Source of the DNA: a virus
Virus record (IMG/VR): IMGVR_UViG_3300008107_000388
Span: 1-37,736 of that record
Length of the DNA stretch: 37,736 nucleotides
Direction: 5' to 3' (one strand)
Shown: positions 37,170 through 37,736 of the stretch, piece after piece
Numbering within the stretch: position 1 is the first letter of the stretch
Layout: each line of letters begins with the position of its first letter
Position numbers and translations under genes: made by a program
Notes under the pieces: generated by a model
What the model was told of the DNA's origin: nothing
The model's database searches: none
The model's input: the letters and a program-made list of their open reading frames with translations, nothing else

Positions 37170-37736
37170 CAATATTATGGTAATCATTGTGTGCATTTAG
37201 TCCATCCCAATCAACCTTTGGTCCAGTATAATTTTCGTCCCAAGGCAACTTATCACCACAATCGGTGTAATCAAAGAATTTGGATTCCGGATCATCAGCA
37301 ACTTTTTGTTCAAATGCCCAAATCATTTCATCGAGCACCCATGCCCAGCGTTTATGAATTAAATCATCGTGGTCCATATCCAACATTTGAATGTCAGGAT
37401 TAGAATGGCGTTTTGATTTTGTTTTTCTTTTTGAACCACGCAACTCAGCAGGCACATCTTCATCATCAATCCATGGCGAACCATGAGTTTCTTCTTTTAA
37501 TTGTTTGAGCATTGGTAAAATGATATAAGACAAAGTGTAATCCATTGACCATGTATCATAACGGTCAATTTTTACATATTTGATTGGTGGGCGAATAAAG
37601 TCGAGTACAACACGAATGGCCTCACAAATGGGTCTAACATACTTTGTGTATTTCTCAACCCATACAGGATGATCCACATAATCTTCATCGGCAATTACAC
37701 CTTTACTACGACCACATTTACTCCAATCTGTCCAAA
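37147..37736 (-). CDS. Conserved phage hypothetical protein (5' end beyond window)
   Basis: The frame is open to the window edge (WTDWSKCGRSKGVIADEDYV before the GTG at 37677), so the gene starts outside and at least 196 codons are visible. Segments DHPVWVEKYTKYVRPICEAI, YDTWSMDYTLSYIILPMLKQ, LKEETHGSPWIDDEDVPAEL and HKRWAWVLDEMIWAFEQKVA recur in conserved proteins of T4-like aquatic phages. Aromatic- and acid-rich, soluble. Function unknown. Confidence 0.72.
   Translation of the reverse strand, partial: WTDWSKCGRSKGVIADEDYVDHPVWVEKYTKYVRPICEAIRVVLDFIRPPIKYVKIDRYDTWSMDYTLSYIILPMLKQLKEETHGSPWIDDEDVPAELRGSKRKTKSKRHSNPDIQMLDMDHDDLIHKRWAWVLDEMIWAFEQKVADDPESKFFDYTDCGDKLPWDENYTGPKVDWDGLNAHNDYHNIVDFNCVF

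Overview
This window is a segment of a low-GC, T4-like (contractile-tailed) bacteriophage genome. The evidence is a near-complete set of T4-type baseplate and tail-hub genes (6, 25, 5, 27, 53, 48, 26/51 and probable 54 and 2, plus 4) and a T4-type replication/late-transcription block in the T4 order 33-59-32. Late promoters of the TATAAATA type are present. The density of 2-oxoglutarate/Fe(II) oxygenases, the Cys-rich virion-type protein and the many tiny overlapping ORFs resemble T4-like phages of aquatic proteobacteria and cyanobacteria. The host cannot be fixed from the sequence. A circularly permuted tmRNA gene with tag ANDKYALAA points to a proteobacterial lineage (alpha- or betaproteobacterial type), but this is inference.

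Layout. (1) 1-1770, minus strand: the start of baseplate wedge gene 6 (runs off the window) and gene 25. (2) 1872-12172, minus: a virion adhesin/fibre island of five genes. These are a glycine-rich protein, a short collagen-like protein, a PA14/GLEYA-like lectin-type protein, and two very long collagen-like fibres (1159 and 1581 aa) whose Gly-X-Thr stretches are interrupted by globular modules, one type of which occurs in both fibres. (3) 12212-13372: a glycosyltransferase beside the fibres. (4) 13396-19433, minus: a fibre-like virion protein, gene 5 split into separate OB and spike proteins without a lysozyme domain, and genes 27, 53 and 48, driven from a TATAAATAC late promoter. (5) 19471-24973, plus: genes 4, 2-like, tube-like (54-like), 26 with a probable -1 frameshift into a 51-like tail chaperone extension, a tape-measure/hub protein with an embedded lysozyme-like domain, and a related second locus broken into two frames. 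A bidirectional terminator at 24978-25000 closes this block. (6) 25019-27305, minus: gene 32 (ssDNA-binding protein), a HAD phosphatase, gene 59 and gene 33. (7) 27309-28565: a decayed SleB-type hydrolase, small membrane peptides and the permuted tmRNA. (8) 28575-35269, minus: a PD-(D/E)XK exonuclease, a small zinc-ribbon protein, four 2OG-oxygenase-like genes, a 108-aa protein, a virion-type protein with 19 clustered cysteines, and a radical SAM/SPASM maturase. (9) 35269-37736, minus: small conserved phage genes, several of them membrane proteins.

The most interesting possibility is a phage-encoded system for modifying virion proteins after translation. A radical SAM/SPASM peptide maturase sits directly upstream of a candidate Cys/Asn-rich virion substrate. 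Four oxygenases follow in the same run of overlapping genes, and a glycosyltransferase lies next to Thr-rich collagen-like fibres. The second standout is the permuted two-piece tmRNA, which has a G3-U wobble pair in its acceptor stem. Both rest on direct sequence features, but function is inferred.
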